Below are positions 1-6,784 of a stretch of 64,000 bases of DNA, in pieces. The DNA comes from Paenibacillus popilliae ATCC 14706 (lineage in GTDB: Bacteria; Bacillota; Bacilli; Paenibacillales; Paenibacillaceae). The notes beneath the pieces were generated by a model. That model was not told where the DNA came from. It was given only the letters and a program-made list of their open reading frames with translations, and searched no databases. Position 1 is the stretch's first letter, and every line of letters starts with the position of its first letter. The stretch lies in the NCBI RefSeq assembly GCF_000315235.1, contig NZ_BALG01000185.1, positions 1 to 64,000 of the forward strand, in the 5' to 3' direction. A program made the translations under genes and the position numbers.

Positions 1-20
1 GATGCATTAATTATAAACGA

Positions 21-66
21 AAAAAGGTACGGCTCCTCAATTTTCTTGAGGAGCCGTACCTTTTTT
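21..66. terminator. Strong bidirectional terminator hairpin
   Basis: A perfect 20-bp stem (positions 21-40 pair with 47-66) encloses a short T-rich loop and is flanked by A and T runs, so it can stop transcription in both directions. On the minus strand it overlaps the 3' end of the small gene at 37-262, whose stop codon lies inside the hairpin. Confidence 0.9.
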
Positions 67-262
67 CATGAGAAGGACTTTTTCAGTGGCCTCAACCAAT
101 ATAGGAGTCATCTTCTGACAGCGTAGTGTTTTTTTATACTGTCCACGATCAGGGTCATAGTTCACTTCCTCAGGAACATCTTTTTTTTAAAACGGATAAA
201 TTAACATCAAATACCTTACACAAATCTTTTACTTCCTCACAATGCAATACTTTATTTTCCAA
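37..262 (-). pseudogene. Small unknown gene with frameshift at an A8 tract
   Basis: On the minus strand a TTG start follows a GGAGGGG ribosome binding site at a spacing of seven bases. Reading begins MENKVLHCEEVKDLCK and runs into a stop after about 30 codons, just past a run of eight A residues (plus-strand T run at 181-188). With one A fewer the frame continues as DVPEEVNYDPDRGQYKK and stays open to a TGA inside the terminator hairpin, giving a protein of about 74 residues. I do not recognise the family. The intact RBS, start and long shifted frame make a real gene likely. The break may be a mutation, a base-call error in the homopolymer, or a transcriptional slippage site. It lies 18 bases after another frameshifted gene (281-546), so the two probably form one operon. 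Confidence 0.5.
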
Positions 263-280
263 CGATTTTCCCCTCCGCAG

Positions 281-546
281 TTAGTGAGGCAATACGCCGT
301 GCTTTTCAAATACGGTTTCCCCTGTATGCTTGTCTACGACCCGAATATCGAGCGTTCGCGGAATTTCATGGTAGGTTACGTAGGTCGTGTAGTCCTGTTT
401 GTAGGCAATAAAACGTTTCTCCTCATCAACGGAATCGGATGGCTGAACACTAACTTGCCCCGGTGAGCATAAGAAACACCCGCCAACGATACAACCAATG
501 AACATACGACCATAACCGACAACATCTTTTTCAGCATCTTCTTCAA
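281..546 (-). pseudogene. Secreted small protein gene, frameshifted
   Basis: A TTG start (position 546) preceded by GGTGGG opens MKKMLKKMLSVMVVCSLVVS followed by LAGVSYA, a clean signal peptide with an A-x-A type cleavage site. A few codons later this frame ceases to look protein-like, while an overlapping frame reads QPSDSVDEEKRFIAYKQDYT and continues through VVDKHTGETVFEKHG to a TAA at 281. The total length is not a multiple of three, so one small indel near the signal-peptide cleavage region splits the gene. Joined, the product would be a secreted protein of about 87 residues. The family is not recognised. Alternatively the downstream frame starts further upstream and lacks a signal peptide; I think that is less likely. 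Confidence 0.5.
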
Positions 547-605
547 TTTTAATCCCACCCAAATATGGTTATCATGGAAGAACAACAAATGTTAAGGTTG
601 ATCCC

Positions 606-634
606 TTGACATGGCCGCCGGATTCGGATATGAT
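606..634 (+). promoter_or_regulatory. Sigma-A promoter of the ylxM-ffh operon
   Basis: TTGACA at 606-611 and TATGAT at 629-634 are separated by exactly 17 bases, 55 bases ahead of the ylxM start. This is a near-consensus vegetative promoter and fits constitutive expression of the SRP operon. Confidence 0.85.
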
Positions 635-688
635 TAGGAACATTGATGGGCTGTAAAGGTTTTTTCCTTGACGAAAGGAGTGGCCCGG

Positions 689-1048
689 ATGAACGAGGAA
701 CATGTTCTGGAGAAGACGAACCGTGTCAACATGCTGTTCGATTTCTATGAACCTCTCTTGACGGAGAAGCAGCAGACGTTCCTGAAATGTTATTTTCAAG
801 ACGATTTTTCATTAGGCGAGATCGCCGCTGAATTTGGCATTAGCCGTCAGGCGGTGTATGAACATATTAAGCGGGCGGAGCAGACGCTCGGCTCTTATGA
901 GAGCAAGCTTGGATTGGTAGCGAGGTACGAACGCCGGAAGCAGCTGCTGGATGCGCTGCGCGACGAATTGAATGATATAATGGATATGCCCGACCCGCAG
1001 CGTGCGGAACTGCAGAAGATGATCCGTGAACTGCAGGCGTTGGATTAA
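689..1048 (+). CDS. ylxM: YlxM, SRP-operon helix-turn-helix protein
   Basis: A 119-residue protein of the YlxM/p13 family (UPF0122), which is encoded immediately before ffh in Firmicutes and is reported to act as an accessory factor of the signal recognition particle. It has a sigma-70 region 4-like helix-turn-helix: GEIAAEFGISRQAVYEHIKR lies in the middle of the chain, followed by a charged helical tail. I chose ATG 689 rather than the upstream TTG at 668 because AAAGGAG sits eight bases before it. It is followed after 18 bases by ffh and shares the promoter at 606-634. Confidence 0.93.
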   Translation: MNEEHVLEKTNRVNMLFDFYEPLLTEKQQTFLKCYFQDDFSLGEIAAEFGISRQAVYEHIKRAEQTLGSYESKLGLVARYERRKQLLDALRDELNDIMDMPDPQRAELQKMIRELQALD

Positions 1049-1066
1049 GGGAAGGGGGGAATAGGA

Positions 1067-2440
1067 ATGGCATTTGAAGGACTAACGGGCCGGCTGCAGA
1101 ATGTGTTCGGCAAGCTGCGCGGCAAAGGAAAAGTAACCGAAGACGACGTCAACGAAGCGATGCGCGAGGTGCGCCTCGCACTGCTGGAGGCCGATGTCAA
1201 CTTCAAGGTCGTCAAGGAATTCATCAATAAGGTGAAGGAGAAGGCGGTCGGCCAGGAGGTGATGAAGAGCTTCACGCCGGGCATGGTCATCGTTGACATC
1301 GTCAATAAGGAACTGACCGAGCTAATGGGCGGAACGGCCGCTAAGCTGGCCAAGGCGAACAAGCCGCCGACGGTCATCATGATGGCCGGCTTGCAAGGCG
1401 CTGGGAAGACGACGACGTCCGGGAAGCTGGCGAAGCTGCTGCAGAAGCAGAACCATAAGCCGCTGCTGGTCGCGGCCGACATTTATCGGCCAGCCGCCAT
1501 CAAGCAGCTGGAGGTGCTGGGCGCGCAGATCAATGTGCCTGTCTTCTCCCTTGGCGATCAGGTCAGTCCGGTAGAGATTGCGCGCCAGGCGATGGAGCAT
1601 GCACGCGTCAATCATCTCGACTATGTCATCGTCGATACGGCGGGCCGCTTGCATATTGATGAAGCGCTGATGGAGGAGCTGAAGCAGATTCACGAGACGG
1701 TGAATCCGGACGAAGTTCTGCTCGTCGTCGATGCGATGACCGGTCAGGATGCAGTCAATGTCGCGGAGAGCTTCAACCAGCAGCTGGCGCTTACCGGTGT
1801 CGTGCTGACGAAGCTGGATGGCGATACGCGCGGCGGCGCGGCGTTGTCGGTCAAGGCCGTGACAGGCTGCCCGATCAAGTTCGCGGCTCTCGGCGAGAAG
1901 ATCGATGCGCTTGAGCCGTTCCACCCGGAGCGGATGGCGTCCCGGATTCTCGGTATGGGGGACATGCTGTCGCTCATTGAGAAGGCGCAGGCCAACATCG
2001 ATGCGGACAAGGCGAAGGAAATGGAGATGAAAATGCGCAACGCCGCATTTACATTCGACGATTTCCTGGAGCAGATGCAGCAAGTGAAGCAGCTCGGGCC
2101 CATCGATCAGATTCTGGACATGATTCCGGGTATGAACAAAATGAAGCAGACGGCCAATCTGAAGGTAGATGAGCGCCAGATGGGCCGGATCGAGGCGATT
2201 GTACGCTCGATGACGAATAAGGAGCGGCAAGATCCCGATATGATCAATCACAGTCGCCGCAAGCGGATCGCCGCCGGCAGCGGAACATCGCTGGCCGACG
2301 TCAATCGGCTGATCAAGCAGTTCGATGAGATGCGCCGGATGATGAAGCAATTCACCGAGATGATGGGGCCGAAAGGCCCGAAAATGATGAAGAATTTGAA
2401 GAGCAAGGCCGGCAAAGGAATGAGATTTCCTTTCCGCTGA
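1067..2440 (+). CDS. ffh: Signal recognition particle GTPase Ffh
   Basis: Ffh (SRP54) binds the 4.5S/scRNA and signal sequences of nascent membrane proteins and delivers ribosomes to FtsY. All parts are visible in 457 residues: an N-terminal helical domain, the G domain with the P-loop GLQGAGKTTTSGKLA (about residues 107-121), DTAGRLHID, and TKLDGDTRGG, then a methionine-rich M domain ending in MMKQFTEMMGPKGPKMMKNL. A GGGGGA ribosome binding site precedes ATG 1067. Length is normal for the family. It is the second gene of the operon and is followed by rpsP. Confidence 0.98.
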   Translation: MAFEGLTGRLQNVFGKLRGKGKVTEDDVNEAMREVRLALLEADVNFKVVKEFINKVKEKAVGQEVMKSFTPGMVIVDIVNKELTELMGGTAAKLAKANKPPTVIMMAGLQGAGKTTTSGKLAKLLQKQNHKPLLVAADIYRPAAIKQLEVLGAQINVPVFSLGDQVSPVEIARQAMEHARVNHLDYVIVDTAGRLHIDEALMEELKQIHETVNPDEVLLVVDAMTGQDAVNVAESFNQQLALTGVVLTKLDGDTRGGAALSVKAVTGCPIKFAALGEKIDALEPFHPERMASRILGMGDMLSLIEKAQANIDADKAKEMEMKMRNAAFTFDDFLEQMQQVKQLGPIDQILDMIPGMNKMKQTANLKVDERQMGRIEAIVRSMTNKERQDPDMINHSRRKRIAAGSGTSLADVNRLIKQFDEMRRMMKQFTEMMGPKGPKMMKNLKSKAGKGMRFPFR

Positions 2441-2494
2441 TGCATAGGGCCGGTTCCCCATAACGAACCGAATTCCGTTAAGGAGGTGAAAGTC

Positions 2495-2767
2495 GTGGCA
2501 GTACGTATCCGTCTGAAACGTATCGGTGCTCATAAAGCTCCGTTCTATCGTGTCGTTGTATCTGATTCCCGCTCTCCGCGTGATGGTCGATTCATCGAGG
2601 AAATCGGTTACTACAATCCGGTAGCTCAACCGGCAGTCGTGAACATCAACGAAGAAAAAGCGTTGAAATGGCTGCAAACAGGGGCACAAGCTTCTGACAC
2701 CGTTCGCAACTTGCTTAGCCAAGCTGGCGTCATGAAGAAGTTCCATGAGCAAAAATACCAGAAGTAA
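2495..2767 (+). CDS. rpsP: 30S ribosomal protein S16
   Basis: S16 is a primary-binding small-subunit protein. The 90-residue product starts [19 protein letters not shown] and contains [12 protein letters not shown], both typical of the family. The GTG at 2495 is preferred over the in-frame GTG at 2486 because the AAGGAGG ribosome binding site (2480-2486) overlaps the latter. The gene lies between ffh and khpA, the conserved Firmicute arrangement. Confidence 0.98.
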   Translation: MAVRIRLKRIGAHKAPFYRVVVSDSRSPRDGRFIEEIGYYNPVAQPAVVNINEEKALKWLQTGAQASDTVRNLLSQAGVMKKFHEQKYQK

Positions 2768-2790
2768 TCTAACCGTTCGGAGGGTCGCGA

Positions 2791-3021
2791 ATGGAAGAGT
2801 TAGTGTATGTTATCGCACGCGCTTTGGTCGATCATCCGGAGGAGGTCTGTGTGAAGGCCGTGGAGAAAGACCATATCATCGTGTATGAGCTTCACGTCCA
2901 TCCTGACGATGTCGGGAAGGTTATCGGGAAGCAAGGTCGCATTGCCAAGGCACTTCGCACGGTCGTCACATCGGCAGCCGTTACGATTCCAAAACGGGTT
3001 GCCGTAGACATTATTTCTTAA
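2791..3021 (+). CDS. khpA: KH-domain RNA-binding protein KhpA
   Basis: A 76-residue single KH-domain protein (YlqC/KhpA). The RNA-binding GxxG loop is seen as VIGKQGRIAKALRTVV at about residues 50-65. In other Firmicutes KhpA partners with KhpB (Jag) and affects cell elongation and division; the partner is not in this window. GGAGGG precedes the ATG. A terminator hairpin follows closely at 3034. Confidence 0.95.
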   Translation: MEELVYVIARALVDHPEEVCVKAVEKDHIIVYELHVHPDDVGKVIGKQGRIAKALRTVVTSAAVTIPKRVAVDIIS

Positions 3022-3033
3022 TCATGACGAAAC

Positions 3034-3062
3034 GGGTTAGGATAAGATCCTAGCCCTTTTTC
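3034..3062 (+). terminator. Intrinsic terminator after khpA
   Basis: GGGTTAGGAT pairs with ATCCTAGCCC around an AAG loop and is followed by TTTTT. It probably attenuates or ends transcription from the ffh operon before rimM. Confidence 0.85.
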
Positions 3063-3135
3063 GTATAGAGGAAGCCATTGTGATACACTAATCATGCTTG
3101 TTCATAACTCGTAGAAGCAGGAGGATCGAGACGAG

Positions 3136-3654
3136 ATGTCTGAACGATTGTATTCTGTCGGCAAGCTGGTCAATACCCACGGCATTCGCGGCGATGCCAA
3201 AATATTGACGAGCACCGACTTCCCGGAAGAGCGCTTCGCTTCGGGCACCGAGCTGATTCTACAGCACCCGGAGACGAAGGAGTCGCTCACGGTCACCGTG
3301 GAGCGCGCACGGCCGCAGAAAAATGTCTACATTATAAAATTCAAAAATTTCGACAACATCAATGATGTGGAACGGTATAAGGGCTGGATTCTCTATGTCA
3401 CCGCCGCGCAGCAGAAGGAGCTGGCGGAGAACGAATACTACTATCATGAGATTATCGGTTGCCGCGTCGTAACCGATGAAGAGAAAGAGCTGGGCGTGAT
3501 TAGCGAAATTCTGGCGCCGGGCGCGAATGATGTCTGGGTCGTCCAGCCCGCGAAGGGCAAGCCGATTCTTCTTCCCGCCATTCCGGATGTCATCCTCGAC
3601 GTCGATATTGTCGGCAAGCTGGTGAAGGTTCATCTGATGGAGGGGCTTCTGTAA
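3136..3654 (+). CDS. rimM: Ribosome maturation factor RimM
   Basis: RimM assists assembly of the head of the 30S subunit and binds S19. The 172-residue chain has the N-terminal beta-barrel beginning [18 protein letters not shown] and a C-terminal PRC-barrel domain with [17 protein letters not shown] and [14 protein letters not shown]. The start follows a GGAGGATCG stretch. The stop overlaps the trmD start (ATG of trmD begins at the last base of the TAA), which indicates translational coupling. Confidence 0.97.
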   Translation: MSERLYSVGKLVNTHGIRGDAKILTSTDFPEERFASGTELILQHPETKESLTVTVERARPQKNVYIIKFKNFDNINDVERYKGWILYVTAAQQKELAENEYYYHEIIGCRVVTDEEKELGVISEILAPGANDVWVVQPAKGKPILLPAIPDVILDVDIVGKLVKVHLMEGLL

Positions 3655-4526
3655 TGCGCATTGATGTATTAACGATCTTCCCGGAGATGTGTGAGGGCGT
3701 ATTCCGCTCCAGCATATTGGGGAAGGCACAGGACAAAGGGCTCGTCACCCTCAATGCGGTCAATTTCCGGGACTATTCCGGGAACAAGCATCTGACTGTG
3801 GACGATTATCCGTATGGCGGGGGCGGGGGCATGGTGCTGAAGCCGGAGCCGATCTTCGCGGCCGTTGAAGCCGTGATCGTGCAAGCGGAGGCAGAGCGGA
3901 CGCCGCTTCCGCAAGAAGGGCAAGCCCCGGCGGCGGACGATCCGGATGTCCTGAAGGTTCCCCATGGTTCGGACGGGCTGAATGGCCAGAACCGTCTGGG
4001 ACGGAAGAGGCCGCGGGTCATCTTGATGTGTCCGCAGGGCGAGCCGTTTACCCAGGCGAAGGCGGAGGAACTGGCGCAGGAATCGCATCTCATCTTGGTC
4101 TGCGGCCATTATGAAGGCTATGATGAGCGAATCCGCGAGCATCTTGTCACCGACGAGCTGTCGATGGGCGATTATGTGCTGACCGGCGGCGAGCTGCCGG
4201 CGATGGTCGTCACCGACTCGGTCGTGCGGCTGCTCCCGGGCGTGCTGGGCAATGAGTCATCGGCGGTGACAGATTCGTTCAGCACCGGCCTGCTTGAGTA
4301 CCCGCATTATACGCGGCCGGCCGATTTCCGCGGCTGGACGGTGCCAGATGTGCTATTGAGCGGCCACCATGCGAAGGTGGAGCAGTGGCGCAAAGAACAG
4401 TCCCTGCGGCGCACCGTGGAACGGCGGCCGGATCTGCTGGAGGCTATCGAGCTCGACGAGGCGGATCGTAAGCTGCTGGAGCGCATTCTTGCCGAGCACC
4501 AAGCGGATAAAGCGAATAGCGAATAA
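3654..4526 (+). CDS. trmD: tRNA (guanine-N1)-methyltransferase TrmD
   Basis: TrmD methylates G37 next to the anticodon with S-adenosylmethionine and prevents +1 frameshifting. It starts [12 protein letters not shown], has [15 protein letters not shown], and the knotted SPOUT core [10 protein letters not shown] and [16 protein letters not shown]. At 290 residues it is about 40 longer than usual: between the VEAV and [14 protein letters not shown] segments (about residues 83-123) there is a low-complexity, Ala/Pro/Gly-rich insertion absent from typical TrmD. The active-site segments are intact, so activity is expected. In most relatives rplS follows directly; here about 4 kb intervene. Confidence 0.97.
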   Translation: MRIDVLTIFPEMCEGVFRSSILGKAQDKGLVTLNAVNFRDYSGNKHLTVDDYPYGGGGGMVLKPEPIFAAVEAVIVQAEAERTPLPQEGQAPAADDPDVLKVPHGSDGLNGQNRLGRKRPRVILMCPQGEPFTQAKAEELAQESHLILVCGHYEGYDERIREHLVTDELSMGDYVLTGGELPAMVVTDSVVRLLPGVLGNESSAVTDSFSTGLLEYPHYTRPADFRGWTVPDVLLSGHHAKVEQWRKEQSLRRTVERRPDLLEAIELDEADRKLLERILAEHQADKANSE

Positions 4527-4531
4527 CGCAG

Positions 4532-4563
4532 AAGAGCACTTCCTGAGGATGTGCTCTTTTTTC
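4532..4563 (+). terminator. Intrinsic terminator after trmD
   Basis: AAGAGCAC (4532-4539) pairs with GTGCTCTT (4551-4558) and leads into a T run. It ends the ffh-trmD operon and marks the left edge of the accessory island. Confidence 0.85.
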
Positions 4564-4574
4564 GTGAACCACCA

Positions 4575-4800
4575 AAGGCGGTTCTGAAGGGTTCAAGTCC
4601 GGGAACGGTGAAGGCAAGTAATAGCCGTAGCTTAAGTTAAGGGTGTTGATGATGAGGTCGAATCAGAAGGAAGTCGGCGGCAAATCTCCGTGTCTGAGGA
4701 ACACGAACTTTAATAAGGCTGCCCATTTGGATGAAATTGCTAAACAAGCCAAAGTCCGTATTGCCGAAGGAATGCCCCTACTCGATTCGGAGGTCCGCGG
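4575..4800 (+). mobile_element. Probable degraded group II intron RNA fragment
   Basis: The stretch contains GTTCAAGTCCGGGAACGGTG, GGTGTTGATGATGAGGTCGA, and AGGAACACGAAC followed by AAGGCTG, wording that I recognise from domain I of bacterial group II introns (the segment between the start of the ribozyme and the reverse transcriptase ORF). No reverse transcriptase or domain V is present, so this would be a 5' remnant. A 65-codon open frame here is probably fortuitous. A covariance-model search would settle it. Confidence 0.45.
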
Positions 4801-4827
4801 GAATGTTAGAGTTAGAGCACCAAGAAA

Positions 4828-4863
4828 GCCCATGAACTAGGCAAAATGCCAAGATTCACGGGC
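4828..4863 (-). terminator. Terminator-like hairpin of peptide unit 1
   Basis: GCCCGTGAA pairs with TTCATGGGC on the minus strand around an inner GGCAT/TGCC stem, followed by TTTC. The same element recurs after each peptide gene. Confidence 0.65.
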
Positions 4864-4893
4864 TTAACTGGGAGGTTAGTGCGTTTATACGTA

Positions 4894-4977
4894 CTAACCC
4901 ACGAAGTGTTTCAGCAGATCAATGAACGGAGGAATAATCGTTTTAACGAATTCTAATACCGCTATGAATGCTGCCAT
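4894..4977 (-). CDS. Small hydrophobic peptide, type A, copy 1 (27 aa)
   Basis: An uncharacterised 27-residue peptide starting MAAFIAVLEFVKTIIPP and ending FIDLLKHFVG. It is hydrophobic with a few charged residues (E9, K12, D20, K23) spaced as on an amphipathic helix, with a Pro-Pro kink in the centre, no signal peptide and no cysteine. GGGAG lies eight bases before the ATG. Size and character resemble phenol-soluble-modulin-like peptides, leaderless bacteriocins or type I toxins; I cannot tell which. The related copy at 5300-5380 supports a real gene. Shortly after the stop a GTTAGT/ACTAAC hairpin and a terminator hairpin follow. Confidence 0.7.
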   Translation of the reverse strand: MAAFIAVLEFVKTIIPPFIDLLKHFVG

Positions 4978-5244
4978 GTCGAACACTCCCTAATAGGATA
5001 TTCAAGAAACATAATGTTCCTTGTACTATCTATATCGGCAAACTTTATTTCTTTTTGAATAAATCTTATGAAAAAATAAAAAAATTTACGTGACGGAACC
5101 ATCCGGTTGGAGAATACCAGAGGGATATTAATGAAATGTAATTCATTGGGTTTGTTTCCATCCAAGTGATACTTGACAAGATGTTCCGTTAAAGATGAGG
5201 GGTAGCTTTTCATGGAGCGGATTCGCAAGTAGAGTACAAAGAAA

Positions 5245-5280
5245 GCCCATAAACCAGGCAAAATGCCAAGATTCATGGGC
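5245..5280 (-). terminator. Terminator-like hairpin of peptide unit 2
   Basis: GCCCATGAA pairs imperfectly with TTTATGGGC on the minus strand with an inner GGCAT/TGCC stem, followed by TTTC. Confidence 0.6.
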
Positions 5281-5299
5281 TTCTGGGAGGTTAGTGCGT

Positions 5300-5380
5300 T
5301 TATACGAAATGCTTCAGCAGATCAACCAACGGAGGAATAACCGCGCTTAGGAATCCTAATACCGCTATGAATGCTGCCAT
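5300..5380 (-). CDS. Small hydrophobic peptide, type A, copy 2 (26 aa)
   Basis: A paralogue of the 27-residue peptide at 4894-4977: it begins MAAFIAVLGFLSAVIPP and ends LVDLLKHFV. Changes are conservative (F to L, I to V) except that E9, K12 and T13 become G, S and A, which makes the N-terminal half uncharged. The 3' end is altered: the bases that form the right arm of the GTTAGT/ACTAAC hairpin in copy 1 are missing, and the gene stops one codon earlier at a TAA. The RBS GGGAGTG is retained. Function is unknown. Conservation of amino-acid character despite DNA change supports coding. Confidence 0.68.
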   Translation of the reverse strand: MAAFIAVLGFLSAVIPPLVDLLKHFV

Positions 5381-5582
5381 TTCAAACACTCCCTAATAAG
5401 ATATTCAAGAAACGGTAATGTTCCTTGTACAATCTATATCGGCAAACTTTCTTTCTTTTTGAACATTTGTTACAAAAAAATAAAAAAAATTTACGTGACG
5501 GGCTGATAGCTGAGAAGTTGGGATGAGACCGCAAGATGGTAAGAAAGTGGCTGCAGGCAGGTGAGCCCGGCGTCTATTCGAA

Positions 5583-5687
5583 GTGCAAGCCACGCGCCTT
5601 GCGCATGTGCCGTTTTGCAAGACGCTGAATTCGTTCAAGCCGGACCTGCTCATTATCGACGAAATCGGGTATCGAATGATGCAGCTA
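5583..5687 (+). pseudogene. Possible IS21 IstB ATPase fragment
   Basis: A short plus-strand frame reads LAHVPFCKTLNSFKPDLLII followed by DEIGYRMM. The segment DLLIIDEIGY matches the Walker B region of IS21-family IstB helper ATPases. Nothing else of the element is recognisable nearby, so this is at most a small relic between peptide units 2 and 3. Confidence 0.4.
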
Positions 5688-5791
5688 AAAATGATGGAGT
5701 ACCAGCGATCATTGACAAGCTGTTCCCTGAAATGAGGTGTGGCAGGTTGTTCAGGGGGCGGATTCATAGAAATGGTAGAAGCACGAGGAAA

Positions 5792-5828
5792 GCCCATGAA
5801 CCAGGCACAGATGCCAAGATTCATGGGC
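5792..5828 (-). terminator. Terminator-like hairpin of peptide unit 3
   Basis: A perfect GCCCATGAA/TTCATGGGC stem with an inner GGCAT/GTGCC stem on the minus strand, followed by TTTCCTC. Confidence 0.65.
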
Positions 5829-5862
5829 TTCGGTGGAGGTTAGTGCGTTTAGCCGTACTAAC

Positions 5863-5949
5863 TTAGTCCTCTAATTGTTTAATACCCCAAGGAATAATCG
5901 TTCCGTTCAAAAATTCGAGTGCCATTTTCAACAAGTGTTTCCAGTTCAT
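5863..5949 (-). CDS. Small amphipathic peptide, type B, copy 1 (28 aa)
   Basis: An uncharacterised 28-residue peptide starting MNWKHLLKMALEFLNGTIIP and ending WGIKQLED. The first half forms an amphipathic helix pattern, then a proline and a more polar end. Its ALEFL...TIIP core aligns with VLEFV...TIIP of the type A peptides, so types A and B look homologous. CGGGAGGGA provides a strong ribosome binding site nine bases before the ATG. The leader shares TTGCCGATATA and ACATTACCGTTTCTTGAATA with the other units. The neighbouring copy at 6212-6298 encodes an identical peptide. Function unknown. Confidence 0.72.
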   Translation of the reverse strand: MNWKHLLKMALEFLNGTIIPWGIKQLED

Positions 5950-6137
5950 TTTAATTCCCTCCCGGACAAGATATTCAAGAAACGGTAATGTTCCTTGTAC
6001 TATTTATATCGGCAAGCTTACTCTCTTATTGAACAATTGTTACGAAAAAAATGAAAAAAATTTCGTGGTGGAGCCATACGATGGGAGAATATCAGAAAGA
6101 TGGGGCGGATTCAGAGGAATGGTAAGGCACGAGGAAA

Positions 6138-6174
6138 GCCCATGAACCAGGCACAGATGCCAAGATTCATGGGC
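6138..6174 (-). terminator. Terminator-like hairpin of peptide unit 4
   Basis: Identical in sequence to the unit 3 hairpin: GCCCATGAA/TTCATGGGC with an inner stem, then TTTCCTC. Confidence 0.65.
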
Positions 6175-6211
6175 TTCGGTGTAGAGGTTAGTGCGTTTAG
6201 AACGTACTAAC

Positions 6212-6298
6212 TCAGTCCTCCAATTGTTTAATGCCCCAAGGAATAATCGTTCCGTTCAAAAATTCGAGTGCCATTTTCAACAAGTGTTTCCAGTTCAT
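6212..6298 (-). CDS. Small amphipathic peptide, type B, copy 2 (28 aa)
   Basis: Encodes exactly the same 28 residues as the copy at 5863-5949. The two genes differ at three places only: a glycine codon (GGT/GGC), a leucine codon (TTA/TTG) and the stop codon (TAA/TGA), all silent. That pattern is what selection on a translated product gives. RBS, leader and downstream hairpins are conserved too. It is the most upstream cassette of the array in transcription order. Function unknown; see the array entry. Confidence 0.75.
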   Translation of the reverse strand: MNWKHLLKMALEFLNGTIIPWGIKQLED

Positions 6299-6424
6299 TT
6301 TAATTCCCTCCCGGACAAGATATTCAAGAAACGGTAATGTTCCTTGTACTATCTATATCGGCAGGCTTACTCTATTTTTGAACAATTGTAACGAAAAAAA
6401 TGAAAAAAAGTGCATAAAGGACTA

Positions 6425-6710
6425 GAGTGTGTCTTCAAACTATAAACTTACCTAAAAACATGGTAAACTTATCCTATGAAAGTACGATACGAAATACGCG
6501 ATGATCAATGGGACCAAAATATCATGATCGATGCGACCATCGTCCGCGTCCACCAACATGGAGCGGGCGCAAAAGGGGGCAGCAATTCCAGGCCACCGGG
6601 CGCTCCAGAGGCGGAATAACGACCAAAATTCATGCCATTCTAGATGCGCTTGGAAATCCGTTATGCTTTGAGTTGACCGCAGTCGCGAAGCCGAATGACA
6701 AAGGATGGCC
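6425..6710 (+). pseudogene. Degenerate IS5-family transposase
   Basis: ATG 6476 opens MKVRYEIRDDQWDQ, the N-terminus typical of IS5 (IS427-like) transposases. It jumps directly to IMIDATIVRVHQHGAGAKGG, which contains the first catalytic Asp region, so about 80 residues are deleted. A frameshift then moves the reading to QATGRSRGGITTKIHAILDA followed by LGNPLCF. The C-terminal part with the remaining catalytic residues is missing. GAGTGTGTCTTC near 6425 could be the left inverted-repeat end. The element cannot move on its own. Confidence 0.7.
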
Positions 6711-6780
6711 CGTCTGCTTTATAATGATCCAGCCGTTCCAACTTTTCGTAAGCTCGATCCATCACCATAATCAAGTCGCT
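6707..6780 (-). pseudogene. IS4-like transposase scrap
   Basis: The minus strand reads SDLIMVMDRAYEKLERLDHY followed by KADG, which resembles the catalytic-core segment (VMDRAYGKLERF-type) of IS4-family transposases. Only about 24 codons remain, abutting the IS5 relic on one side and the omega-RNA-like end on the other. Confidence 0.4.
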
Positions 6781-6784
6781 GTGG

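Larger units (their letters stand above)
4815..6400 (-). repeat. Four tandem small-peptide cassettes
   Basis: Four units (about 4815-5100, 5235-5510, 5790-6080, 6135-6400) repeat the same order on the minus strand. Each has a T-rich stretch, a conserved leader with TTGCCGATATA and AGTACAAGGAACATTA, a GGGAGTG or GGGAGGG ribosome binding site, a 26-28 codon peptide gene, a GTTAGT...ACTAAC hairpin, and a terminator-like hairpin closing with TTCATGGGC. Units 1-2 form one peptide type and units 3-4 a second. The order and the conservation of non-coding parts indicate tandem duplication of a complete transcription unit. Confidence 0.85.

Noticed and set aside
242-466. Plus-strand open frame of 74 codons
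   Set aside because: It is antisense to the secreted small protein whose minus-strand frame shows a signal peptide and a start with an RBS.
1322-2752. 476-codon minus-strand open frame over ffh
   Set aside because: It is a shadow of ffh and rpsP arising from GC-rich codon use; it has no recognisable domain.
4643-4840. 65-codon plus-strand open frame
   Set aside because: It lacks a plausible RBS and overlaps sequence that looks like group II intron RNA; no protein-like conservation visible.
4815-6400. CRISPR array
   Set aside because: Repeat units are about 280-bp cassettes containing genes and terminators, with irregular spacing, not short repeats with unique spacers.
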